This document shows positions 35,262-47,711 of a DNA stretch of 64,000 nucleotides, piece by piece. Within the stretch, counting starts at the first letter, position 1. Each line of letters begins with the position of its first letter. Source of the DNA: Helichrysum umbraculigerum (lineage: Eukaryota > Streptophyta > Magnoliopsida > Asterales > Asteraceae); NCBI GenBank assembly GCA_949592205.1, contig CATIUR010000006.1, positions 67,948,001-68,012,000 of the forward strand, written 5' to 3'. The position numbers and the translations under genes were made by a program. Under the pieces are notes generated by a model that saw only the letters and a program-made list of their open reading frames with translations, searched no databases and had not been told where the DNA came from.

Positions 35262-36559
35262 GTAAGATTTCAATTAATGCATTTTTTAAGTTAGATTTTT
35301 TTTTTATTAATTTTATCTCATTGTATGAGTTTGTTAAGTTTGTTCTACTGTAGTTTTTGTGGATTTTGTATTATTGAGGTAGATGATATATATATCTAGC
35401 TTTTGCCCTGATTTTTGCTGTTTTTTGTTTTATGTATGTGTTTTGATAGGTACATGGTACATGAGTTCAATGATATAATGTATCGCAATGTCCTCATTTT
35501 ATTCATTAATCTTTGATTTATTTATCAGTGGTTCCCTTTGCCTACATAAGAGCAAAGTCAAATCATGCAACTGTTGATTTTGCTAACTCTGTTTATAAAA
35601 GGTTTACTATAAAGATGATGTGATGATGAATATATGAGAGTTGGGTCTAGCGTTGAGGGAAAAAAAGGGTCATATATTGGCAGGGTAAGGTAAATGTTGC
35701 AACCACGGCTATTCATGTTAACGTCAATGATATTATTTATTTTTAAATGAATCACATGTTTATGTCTCTATTTGACTTGTTTAGTTAATTTTGCTATTGT
35801 TATTGATATCACATGTGTTAGAAGCAGTTTTGCTGTTGAACATCATATTGTTTTTACATGTATGTTCTTTTTTGTTTGTTATTATTAAATATTCAAAATA
35901 TGTATGTTGATTTTTTTCAGTATTGAACATGTATTATCGGTTTTGTAACATATGTGTTATCTTTGTTTATACATCAGACATTGCAACTACTGTTGTTAAG
36001 AAGTTGCCTCATATTCTAGTTTTCAAACCTCCCACAGCTAAAAAGGATTTGAAGGTGAAGTTTTTTGTAAATAAGAAAGGTTATTATAAAAGATTTGGTT
36101 GATGTACTCAAAGAGACTTAGGGATACAACAACTTCAACAAAAGGGTGAAGTTCAAAATAATGTTACTCCCTCAAAACTGAAGGTTAGAAGTTTAGCAAT
36201 TAGGCTTTCTCCTTCGGCATCACATGTGTCATCATCGAAGGTAATGGATACTGAAAATAAAATCGCTCGATAGGTTTATGTTTATAATTTGTTTGAGAAG
36301 TTGTATGATAATGATGAAGTTTAGAATTGCTGATTAGTTTGAAAATCAGTATAATATGGATGAAGTTAACAAGATGATCGATTTTGCATGGGATCAAGAC
36401 CCGAAAGAAGATCAATGAGGAAGAAAAGATGAAAATAAAAATGATGAAGTTTGATATGTTTTAGTTGATCAATTTGTGGTGACTTTGGAAGGTTTTGTTG
36501 ATAATTTATTTTGTAACTTGCACATATATGGCTTGTAGTACGTTGACTAGTGTTTTGAA
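35262..36559. other. Gene-poor region with a coding-looking relic
   Basis: AT-rich. At about 35980-36102 the plus strand stays open for about 40 codons (SDIATTVVKKLPHILVFKPP region, Lys-rich, ending in TGA), then shows stops. It could be a relic exon of whatever began at 34428 or part of an old transposon. Nothing else recognised. Confidence 0.4.
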
Positions 36560-36599
36560 ATTCTTTTTGCATATATTTAGGTGTAATATGTAGTATAAC

Positions 36600-39440
36600 A
36601 AATGTGTTTAATGTCGTAATGAGGCTTTATCACATGTGTTATTGCTTTAAACTCACATGGTATTTACTAATAATATCGCATGTGATTTCATTTATTTTAT
36701 AATATGTTTTTGGTATTGGTGTAGGTTTAGGTTGAAAACATGTAAAAAGTATAGAAAATATAATATCTTACATGAGTTAGTTTATATGTAAAAAGGTATG
36801 TAATCTCGTGTAATTTTACAATGATGTTTGTCCTTGTTAAAGGTTGAACGTTAGTTGAGGAAGCCTCTATAATATGTCTTGATCTTCTTCATCTTTTGCA
36901 CCAAATTATCTAGCTTCTCTTGTTCATTCCCTATCAACTTACGATTTATTCAACCTCTTTTTGAAGTAGATAGCATATTAGTATATTAGCACAAATCTGC
37001 AACTATAAAATGACTTTATTCAACATTTATTGTAAATTACATGTGATACAATAAGATAACACATGTGCTACAATGACATAACATATGTGTTACAATGACA
37101 TAACACATGATTGTTATGGTGTCTTAACACATGTGATAGTGTAGTTTAACGCATGTGATACACGTGAAATTATATATGCAATATGTTACAGTGACATAAC
37201 ACATGTATTACAGTTGATTAACACATGTGTTACAGTGGCTTAACACACATGTTGCAGGGGCTTAACACATGTGTTATGTATCTTAACACGTGTTATGGTG
37301 TAGTTTAATGCGTGTGATACACAGGTGAAATTATATGTGAAATATATTATAGTGACATAACACATGTGTTACAGTTGATTAATACATGTGTTACAGTGGC
37401 TTAACACATGTGTTGTAGTGGCTTAACACATGTGATAGTGTAATTTAACGCATGTGATACACAGGTAAAATTATATGTGCAGGTAAAATTATATGTGCAA
37501 TATTAACACATGTGTTACAGTGGCTTAACACATGTGTTACAGTGGCTTAACACATGTGTTATGGTGTAGTTTAACACGTGTGTTTTGGTGTAGTTTAACA
37601 CGTGTGATACACAGGTGAAATTATATGTGAAATATGTTACAGTGACATAACACATGTGTTACTGTTGATTAACACATGTGTTACAATAACATAACACGTG
37701 TTGTAGTTTCTTAACACATGTGTTGCAGTAGCTTAACACATGTGTTGCAGTGGCTTAACGCATGTGTTATGATGTCTTAACACATGTAATAGTGTAATTT
37801 AACGCATGTGATACACAGGTAAAATTATATGTCTAGGTAAAATTATATGTGCAATATGTTAAAGTGATATAATTCGTGTTATAGTGAATTAACACAAGTG
37901 TTATAGTGACATATCACATGTGTTGCACTGACTTAACATATGTGTTAACATAACACTAACACATGTGTTACTGAACACTAACACATATACAACATGTTTA
38001 ATAGTAACGTATCATTGATAGTCATAACACACGTGTTACAAAACACTAACACCGTATACTAACACACGTGTTACCATCTACTAACACATGTGTTACCAAC
38101 TACTAACACATGTGTTACCGACTACTAACACACGTGTTACAGAACACTAACAAATATATTGTAATAATACAACTCATGTGGCAAGGAAAACACAAAAGAT
38201 GTGTGATCAACACAACATATGATAATAAAACACAAATAATTTATAAAATCAGATTCTTGTGCTTGTGCCTTTTCTTCGGCCAGTTTCTTTGCTTTTGCCT
38301 CCGTTTTCTTTCTATCACATGACCTCCTATTATGGTCCGTCATTCCACATATTTCGCATGGGCTTTATTTCTTTCTTCTTTTTTGCCTTCTCCTTCTGCT
38401 GTATATTCTGCAACCGTCAGGTGTTTCAGTCGGGTTTAAAACATATTGAACATTTTCTGCATCATCTTCTGTAGAAAAAGTACGTAATTATAAAATTATG
38501 AATGAATAAATATGATGGAACAATATACACATGTGTTATGTTTTTGGATAATGCATGTGTTATGGTGGATAACACATGTGTCCTCATAAATTAACAATGA
38601 AATAGTTTTTTAATGAACACATGTGTTATAATTACTATAATAACAAATATATTTACGTTAGGAGCACTTTAACGAAGGTTTGTACAACACATGTGTTATG
38701 GTGAACAACACATTCTCTACATTAGTTATAATAGCAGTGCTATTTATCATTAACATATGTGTTATGGAGAACAACACATGCGTTATGGTTAAGAACAGTA
38801 GGCTCAGTGCAAATCAAAACCTATTTACTTGCATCAGTATAAATAGGTTTTTACACTTGCATCAGTAGGCTCAACAAAAATCAACAGGCTGGTTACCTAT
38901 ATCATGATTTACAAAATAATTGCAAGTTAAAGTTTGATCAAATGAAAAGTAATGTAATGTAACTAATGAAAATAATAATGCAAGTAAATAAGTGTCTCTA
39001 ATTTCATAACACGGTCAAAACTTAAACAAACTAATCGGCAATCTGCATCCTACTCTCACAGTCTAACACTGAACTATGCCTAGTCATATACAAATATCAG
39101 AAAAACTCAAAAATAACATTTAGATGAATTCATGGACTCTTTTTATCATCCATTTAGTTAATAACATGCTACAAAATTCAGCTAGGCATATAATCAAACA
39201 CCTAGTGTGCATAACAAATGGAACACAACAAAAATGAACTTTTAGTAGGCTGCAATTGCCTGATAGTAACAAGTATCATATACATGTAGATACAACAATA
39301 ATAACTCAAGATCATATGAAAGACATACGTTCTTATATTTTCACAATCAAACATAAGTAACACATGTGTTACCTATAATAACAGTGCTTTTATCACTAAC
39401 ACGTGTGTTTTTGTAGTTACACATATGATCACAAGTTATG
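36600..39440. repeat. Dispersed palindrome array, core AACACATGTGTTA
   Basis: Densest at 37040-38160, thinner to 38790, with outliers at about 36630 and 39357. I count at least ten exact ACACATGTGTTA cores and about as many one- or two-base variants (ACACGTGTTA, ACACATGTGTTG). In the dense part spacing is about 20-30 bp, with linkers such as CAGTGGCT; longer period blocks containing TGATACACAGGTGAAATTATATGTG recur at about 37150, 37315, 37455, 37605 and 37805. The core is its own reverse complement around CATG. This is an expanded repeat, not coding DNA. Confidence 0.85.
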
Positions 39441-39763
39441 TTACAGATTTTTGCCCTAAGTTACCTGCAGCATTCTTTTCGTTAGATTGCTCATCATGAG
39501 TATCCTTGTGTTCTTCGAATTCAACCATTATTTAAGTTTATCAACAGTTCTGAGAAGTTAAAATCAACAGGATTAGATATCAAAAGCATTACATGAATTT
39601 GCAGGTTCAAATGTTCAATTATACGAAATTACAGCTTCAATTGCGTTAAAAATCGCATCTTCAAAATTTAACATAATCACAACAAATTACTTGTAGCAAT
39701 GTGTAAGCTGAATCTCTCGATGAATGAGTCTTCAATTGCTCGTTTAGGTGAAGATCCAGTCAT
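38137..39763 (-). pseudogene. Relic of a zinc-knuckle protein gene (possibly MULE-derived)
   Basis: On the minus strand a TATATAGATAC box near 39855 precedes an ATG at 39763 (MTGSSPKRAIED...) with a donor-like AA|GTAATT. A second ATG at 39528 opens MVEFEEHKDTHDEQ and splices in frame (donor 39465, acceptor 38475) to EDDAENVQYVLNPTETPDG. After a frame change comes CEICGMTDHNRRSC, a CX2CX4HX4C zinc knuckle (about 38357-38316), then a KAKKLAEEKAQ tail. Zinc knuckles of this kind end many Mutator-like transposases, but I see no transposase core, so the assignment is tentative. The palindrome array overlaps the putative introns. Confidence 0.4.
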
Positions 39764-40427
39764 TTTTTGATTGCAAAAGCCCTAGATTGAGTCGTCACTA
39801 TTGGAAAAACCTTAACTTTTGTGTTTTTTCTTCTTCACGCTCTGTATCTATATAATCCTGTTTGTTTGTTTTTCTTTTTTTTTTCCTGGATTAATTTGTA
39901 AAATTACTAAAATATCCTTCATCCTTTAATGAAAATGGTGAGATGTGATTGGTTCTTCCATTCTCTAATAATAACCCATACTCTCTTGATCCCAACTCAA
40001 GTACTCGAATATAAATTGTTATTTTCTACAAATCTCAGTTATGCCATATCAGTCATGTTCATGGTGTTTATGTTGGAGCAATAAACATGTGGTCGAACTC
40101 AAGACATCCATGTCATAAAAAAATAAATTAATTTGTTTGCTCAAGACATTCTCTTAAGTATGTGCTTGTCACTAGTAAGTAGTAACCACACTAACAAGAA
40201 ACAACTGCTTACAATTTAACAAGTCTATTCAATAAAAAATCAAGAGATGATCAACAATTGTTGGTTCGACATAAAGTCTGTCTACAAATATACATCACAA
40301 GTATCGAAACAATGAACAACAGCAACCCATGTTCATATCAGAAACTCTTCGTCCGATTCTGAACTCCAGGATCTGTTTGATTATTAATCACTGAGTTTAA
40401 TCGAAAATAATGGGTGTTTGTATGAAT
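39764..40427. other. Intergenic region downstream of the DQD/SDH gene
   Basis: AT-rich; holds the possible promoter of the minus-strand relic (about 39830-39870) and the probable 3' UTR of the DQD/SDH-like gene. No other gene seen. Confidence 0.45.
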
Positions 40428-43400
40428 CAATCAAAACTTTGATAAAACAATCTCTCGCATGAATTCTTCAGGGGCTGCAACATAAGAACAGATACCAAGT
40501 TAAATAAAAATAAAATTACCGGCTTATATGACAGCAAGGTAATGGTATTTCCCATTTCTAGCATTTGGTTTTATGACATTTCTAATAACAAGAAGAAAAA
40601 AAGGGCAGATTTGGGTATTGCTCTATCTCCAACGGGTTTTATGGGTAAACAAAGTTATATGGCTAGAAGACGTCCAAAGTGCATTTTGTAAGCATAAAAC
40701 TTCTTGAAACCTTTTATTCAAATCTGACTAGAGTATATCATGTATAATCATGTGTGATTATTTTTTACTTACTCATTTATTAGTTTATATCAATAAACTT
40801 GTGTCCTTAATTAGATTTTCAGCTCAATAAACACCAAATGTTGAAAGACCAAGATTTTTTGTAATCATGTTTAAGAAAACAGTTTTTTCCTCAAATTAAC
40901 CAGTGCATTAACTATTATTTCAAAAACCTCCGTTTGTAACGTGAAAATTGAAACTTTCTTGGTTTTAGAAGTACCTTTGCCACCGGTGAAAAGATTGAAC
41001 TGCCCGACTGCTTGTCGAAGGAACATTTCGACCCCACTAACTATTATGGCGCCGGCATCTTCAGCGTCTTTTAAGAGTGTAGTTTTTCTTGGTGTATAAA
41101 CAGCATCAAATACTACAGAGTAATCTCTCAAGGTTTCCTAAATTGGCAAACAAAGAAACATTGTCAATAACAGTACTCTAGTCACAACATTTAAAAGTTT
41201 CACTAGAAAAGAAAATAAAGGATAAACAAACCTCAGAAATGGGGATTCGATCTTTATTGGGGTGCATTCCGATGGGTGTTGCATTTGCAAGGACTGCGCC
41301 TTTTTCAGGTTGGAAGGTAGTCAACTGGTCAAAGGGCCGAGCTTCACCTGACACCGCTTGCGCAAGCGACTTTGCTCTTTCTTTACAAACAAACAAGAAA
41401 AACTTAGTTATTACTATTCTTTGGGTACATCAACTTCCTAATTAATAATGAGAAAAACTAGAGATGACAATTTCAACCTATTTACTTATAAAAATGAGTT
41501 AATTTGGCTTTTTTAATTGTCATATTTCTTTCCATTTTTTCTATTTATCTATAGTAGTGTGTTAGGTCAACCCAACCAGGCCAGCCCAGAATCCCTGTTG
41601 ACTAGTTACCCACCATGATCTGCCCATTTATCATCTTCTAGTTTGTATGATATATAGGGCTGTTGATGTACATACCATAGTCAATATCAAAAACCGTAAC
41701 TCGTGCTCCCCTAAATTTAGCACCAAATGACAAAGCTCTTCCTGCACCTCCAGCACCAACAAGTACAAATTGTTTCCCAGTAAGAGGAGAATGGAAGGAT
41801 GCTTCTCCGTTTACAAGACCTCGAGCTGCAAGGTATCAGGAGTTATTGTAAAAAGTTTGTGCAAATATACATAACTCCCTACTATGATCAAACTATGACT
41901 TTAGTACCTTTTAAAGCATCCTCAATTGCAGTTATAGAAGCTTCACAATCTGTATTATATCCAACGAGCTTCCCATCACTAAGCCTTTTTATAATAGTAT
42001 TAACAGCACCTATAGACTGGTGAAGGATACAAAATTCGTTAAATTTGTCGCAAAAAAATGTATTGGCTCAAATTATGATTATACGTGATCCAGTCCCATG
42101 AATAATGTAACATTATACTTATATGTTAAAGATGATTATGTCAACCTGAGCTAGAGGATGGACTTCATCACAAAATTCCATTACTGCTTCCTTGTATGGG
42201 ATTCCAACACTGCAAGTATCATCATGAAAAACAACATTAAACAAATGAACCAAATTTGAATTCTTGAAAGGCTGTAATGTTACTAATGCAGTGAAGAAAA
42301 TATATACATATACATACCTGTAACCAGCAAAGTCAGGGCTTTCATAAACATTAAAGAACTGTTTAAGATCATCCACGAACATTGGAACATAAACACCGTT
42401 GTAGCCCACATGTCTAAAAGTAGGATTATGCAAAATAGGGCCTTTACTATGGCTTACTGGCTTTGAAATTAGCCCAAACACTTTTGTATCTGCATCTATA
42501 TTCTCAACTCCATATGCTTCTCTAAGGCTAGCTAAAGTTGGAAGACCAGGTACTAAATTTCCTGCAATTGATCCGTACACCAAAACACCGCCAAATTTTG
42601 GACCTAATAATTGACTAATAAGCCCTCGCTCCCCTGTTGAGTATGCAATTAGTGGTACCTGCAAATAGCCAAACATGAGTCTTTGAGAACAACATTTTCC
42701 TTTGTAGCAGACTTTATTTATTTACATCTTTGGAAATCAGTAAAAGGTGAACCGCAAGTTAAAATATGTGTTTTCAGTCAAATTCAATTGCAAACTTGGT
42801 TTCAGAACCGACATTTAAAGATCTATAAATGATATATAAAAAAGTAGTAAGAAGGTCCCTTATTCGATAATAAGCTTATAACATAGGCACTTAAAAACAT
42901 TTTTCTTATAATGGTACATTTCCAACAATAGAGAATGTGTAGTAGTTTGTAATGTAGAGAGAACAAATACCAAGAAATGGTCAATAAAGATCACAATTCA
43001 CATATGCAAGCATATTGGTATTTTGGAAAATTACAAAAAGCTTATACCTGACAATGTGAAAGCAAATGAAAAATTCTTGATAATTCTGTAATATCAGTTG
43101 CACTTGTAACAAGTTTAATGATATCTGCTCCAGTAGATTGCATTCTTGTAACAAGATGGCTTAGATCTTCTTTAAAAGATGTCATTCCATCAACGAAACA
43201 TGATACTATTATCTTGCAACTGCTTTGCTGATTAAGTTTGTGTTCTTCCATGATATCAGAAGCTACCTGAGTAATTCAATTCACATATTATTAAGATTTC
43301 GTATCTTAAAAAGGCCCCGAAAACTTATTAAAAGTTGGTGATTATATTGACTACCTGAAGCTCCAAGTCAATGTATTCTGCTCCCAAGTCTTTAGCAAGT

Positions 43401-46400
43401 AAAAGTGCTTCTAGCCTTGAGTTCTCGTCACCATCATACAGACCACCATCCCATTTTGGCCTATACAACAACAAAAGAAATATGACTTGATGGATTAATA
43501 ATATTTTCAAAAGGAAATCATAACATAATGCAAAACTATACGACCTTTTATACCAAGATCATCTTCCTTCATAATTAGAAGTGGCAAACAGGTCAAATGG
43601 ATCGAAAATTGTCTAATTTTAATGCGAATAACTTAAACTGCTTTCAAATATTGTATAATGAATTTGCAAGTCAATCTAACCCATTTCAATCTGCACAAAA
43701 GCACTCATTTTTACCCGTACTCATTTTGATCCATTACCCAAAACACCTGACCCACCCATCCTCTACTCATAATGAGTGGAAACATCTCGAGATTATAGTC
43801 TTTTACTATGAATGTTTCTGTCTTGATACACACTGTTTTTAGGATAGATAAAGCTTTTTTGTGTTATATTTCTTTTCTTTGAAAAGGCAACTATAGATAA
43901 ACTATTAATGGTCAATCTGAAAATTGATGATGATTTTAATATTTTATCCTGACAATGGTGATGTGGGGGTTGGTAGCAGCTGGTGATGTGGAGTTGTGTT
44001 GCATCAAGGTCCTACAAATTTTCATCTGATATGCAAATTATGCATTTCTGCTTGATGTTAAGGGTCCATAACCTATAAGTGCACCCACAAAGAAATGGAT
44101 ATGTTGCATATCACTCCAGAATGTTTAGAATTTATTAAAAAGTTAGCAAAACTTAATGCTTTATATTTGGGCCATTATCAGTTTATCATTATTTCCTCAC
44201 AAAAAACAAATTTCTATCTTATTAAATAGAAACATAAACATTTCAGTAGAGTAACCAAAGCTATTGATTAAAAGCTTCGGTGTACGAAAATGTAATTGTT
44301 TATGTTCAAACATTTATATATAGTCTTTGTCGAACTATTCATACATTCATTGTGTGTAAAGAACTTTTTCTTCCTTGGTATTGTATGTATTTTTTGATAC
44401 GTTTACTTACGTGTTACTACAAATTGACACGTAATTAAAATGCATAAATAACGATATAATAAAGTTCATTACACACAATATAACTACAAATACTTTGTTG
44501 CATGCTAATAAATAATAACTACATGTTTCATGCACTTAGATTATTTAAATTATACATCATACAGAATTTTCTAGAAAACATAAATAGCTAGTATAATAAT
44601 AACACGAGCAAAAGACGTTGCTGAAATTGATAGACCATCTACCAGAGATATAAAATCCAATCTAATTTTATTTAGCAAGTTGGCATAAAAATAATAAGAT
44701 ATCACACTGACACACACACATCTGCAGATTCTGTACAGTTGTTTTTTGTATTTTCTTTTGTTTTACTTTTAGTTTCTTTAATTTTTTTTATTATTTTTTT
44801 TTCAATTTTTGTGGTTGCTTGAAATCCACAAGCCAGTGGATATTGTTGTATAAGCTTACATAACTTTTAATTAATTGAGTAATATAACCACCAACAAAAG
44901 TAGATAAATATATTTGTTGGTACAACAGACGTGGCTACAATATGGGGATTGATAAATACAACAAACTAATTTATACATACACCAAAATTAATGCATTAAA
45001 GTATGGTACAGTACAAACTGTAATGCATGATGTTGGTGTAGGTATCAAAATTATTTGTTGTATATATAAGCTCCCTTACAACATACAGACAACATAATTG
45101 TTTACACTCATTAATAAACAACTGATATATATATATATATATCTGAAAAATGGAAAGAAAAAAAAAGTTATATAATGTTTTAATATTAATTTTAATTAGA
45201 AGTAGATTAGAATATGGGATACGCAATCATTTAGATTAAGAGTAAAATTATTACAAATGACTGAAAAAAATGTTACTGATCATACCCGTAATAAACAAAA
45301 CAAACAAAGTATCAGGTGGTGCTAAAGTAAAAAAATATATATTAAAAAAAAAAAATTAACCCTTAACTTTGATACACAAAGGGGCCTACATATTGATGAA
45401 ACACGTTTTTCATTTAAAAACCAAATAAATAAAGTCAAAATGTTGTATCTCAAAAACGCAATCAATCAACTTTATTTTTTTTAGAACGTCAATAACTAAC
45501 CTACACTAATCACGCATATTTACATTTTTTCACAAATATATACAAATTGTCTATCTCTGAACTTGAACCCTCAACTTCTTGGTTGATAATCAACTTTATT
45601 CTCACAAAATTAAATTTATGATTAAATTGGTTTCATTTTTTTAGTTACTTTCCTAAAAAAAATATAAAAAAGAAATAGCAAAAATAGAAACAGGAGGTAG
45701 GTACACATATATGACGCAGTATTTGGTGTAGCATTATCTGGTGAAGATGCCGCCAAGTCGTAAAATAGATTTATTACCCCAAAATAATTGTTGGATAATA
45801 AATATACAAAAATATATTTAACATTTAATATCGTAGAAAACAATTACTTCCTCCGTCTCATAAAAAAAATAGTACTCCTTAGTACTACCTCCGTCTCATT
45901 TAAAATGTCCATTTTGTCTTTGCACGTAGTTTTAAGATTCTCCATTAACTACATTTTTCACTAATCAAATATTAAATCTACCCGCTAATTCTTTTTTGAT
46001 TGGTTAAATATCAAAGTGGATACTTACAGTGGGACATCTCAAAATGATAATGTGAACATTTTAAATGAGACGGAAGGCGTTCTACATTTGTGATAGATTA
46101 CAATTTTAATCCTTACTTTTTACTCACCTTTTTACGAGACATATAAAATAAGACTACTACAAGAACTTTAGTTGATTGTATTCGTATATTTTTAGTAATA
46201 ATACTTTTTAAGATTATAGGTGTATATCTTAGGGAGTACTCTTTTAACTTTGTTTATGAGACTTTTATGAACCAGTAGTGTATGACCACCATTACCTAAC
46301 ACACGTAAGAAAGAAGAAAATACGTAGACGAACAAGAGTTGTACGATATGCATTTATGAATGTACGTAACGTACCGATAAACGACGACGACCGGAAGCGG

Positions 46401-46589
46401 TTTATTACGAAGAAGTGTGGGGAGATCTCGTTTGGGGTGGAAGTTATTCAAGGAATCAAGGCGGAGTTCGATTAAGTCTGCACCTTCAATCTTGGCCTGA
46501 TTCATATCATCCACCATCTGTTCGACGGAATGCCTCAACAATGGCACACACACCATTGTTGTATTTTTCAGTACACCAAGACTACCCAT
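40428..46589 (-). CDS. DQD/SDH-family enzyme, probable quinate dehydrogenase
   Basis: Exons, transcription order: 46589-46375, 43460-43355, 43266-43048, 42658-42318, 42209-42146, 42016-41908, 41825-41676, 41380-41232, 41137-40975, 40474-40428; all GT-AG, frame-consistent, 520 residues. The N-terminus (MGSLGVLKNTTMVC) has no transit peptide, so probably cytosolic. The dehydratase half (about 1-225) keeps Lys158 (ADIIK), which forms the Schiff base, but has Phe131 where the catalytic His stands (VSCF for VSSH). The dehydrogenase half has the GAGGAG nucleotide loop, YNTD, FDAVYTP and Lys300. Its substrate pocket reads SKG (Gly253) for SKS and VGIPYK (Gly296) for CTIPHK, the changes I recall for plant quinate dehydrogenases. 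It probably interconverts 3-dehydroquinate and quinate, a chlorogenic acid precursor. Intron 1 is 2.9 kb. Confidence 0.9.
45885..46079. mobile_element. Stowaway-like MITE in intron 1 of the DQD/SDH gene
   Basis: Left end CTACCTCCGTCTCATTTAAA and an inverted right end (AAATGAGACGGAAGG) with a TA before the left end. It seems to be nested in an older relative: a similar CTTCCTCCGTCTCATAAA end lies at 45847, and an AGGGAGTACT word at about 46230 could be its partner. Intronic on the minus-strand gene. Confidence 0.6.
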
Positions 46590-47524
46590 TTTTATTTTAT
46601 TTTATTTTTTTAATAAAAACTCAAAAGCAACAAAAAGTTGTATTTGAGTTGTAGGTAATTGGTTTTGATTATGGATTTTATATACAAGAAAAGTTGGTAA
46701 GAAGAGGCATTCAGATTGGGGGTTGGTGAGTCCTACGTGGGTATATTTTTATATAATACGGAGTATATTTTATTTATTTATTATTATTTATTATAGTTAA
46801 AAAATAAAATTGATATACATGTCAACATTGCTCACATTTGAAAATAATGAAATCGTTAGTAAATGTTGGAAGATATTGGTTGGTGGGAATAGTAGAAAAT
46901 CCAGAACTAAAGGAGTTTCTTTTAATTTTCATAGTTTTCCCTTTATGGCGTGTAAGGGTAAGATTATTTTACAATTTATACGATAATAAGAGAGTTCTTG
47001 AAAGAATTGGAAGTGCCTCTACTCTCGAATAGAAGTATGAATGTCTACATTTTACCTTTCATATTCGCTACTCCAGGTAGAATTAAGTATCGTGGTTGTT
47101 TATGACGATGATGAAGGACGGTGTATAGATTTATAAGATTCACCGTATAAGTGACTGTAACCTTATAATTTTAGTTGTAAACCTAAAATTTTAAGAAATT
47201 CAATATTTTAGACTATGCAAATTTGAATTATTATATTGTACAAAAAAAACTTATCCAAACTTTTTAGGAGTATTTGATTGGTTGGATATAATATAAAGTG
47301 TAATATTGAACAAGACATTGAAAAAATCAAATCTATGCAAGTGGGTTTGGGAAATGAGAAATAAATTTAATTTAATAAAATTGTCAATTTGCAAATAAAA
47401 GAAGGAAAGACGGTATGAAAATGGATGGAAGGTGTGCAAGAAAGGAGCAAAACAGAGTTGGTGGCAACTCTTTTTAGTCTTTAGGATGTCCATTTGGCCT
47501 TAGGAACATTTATTTAATGTCTCC
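46590..47524. other. Upstream region of the DQD/SDH gene
   Basis: A TATATAAAA box on the minus strand near 46677-46685 is a plausible core promoter about 90 bp upstream of the ATG at 46589. The rest is AT-rich, with no gene seen. Confidence 0.4.
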
Positions 47525-47711
47525 ATTAATTAAGAATAATGCTAAACATGACTATTTAGGTAGATCTAAAACTAGATCTAATTTTCTGATTGGTTGAGTT
47601 ATTTCTCTCTCTTAATCTCACCCAATCAATTTTTCATATCTACCAATCAAAATTTTAGACCAATATTTAGGTCTACCAGTTTAGTCATACTAATCATTTT
47701 CCTTAATTAAT
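47525..47711. mobile_element. Short foldback/MITE-like element
   Basis: About 187 bp whose ends mirror each other over some 36 bp (ATTAATTAAG at the left, CTTAATTAAT at the right, then ATGACTA and GGTAGA segments inverted). No coding. Target duplication not resolvable in the AT-rich flanks. Confidence 0.45.

Noticed and set aside
36600..38800. CRISPR-like array
   Set aside because: Repeats are short self-complementary palindromes with irregular spacers in a plant nuclear genome; no cas genes, so it is an expanded palindrome repeat.
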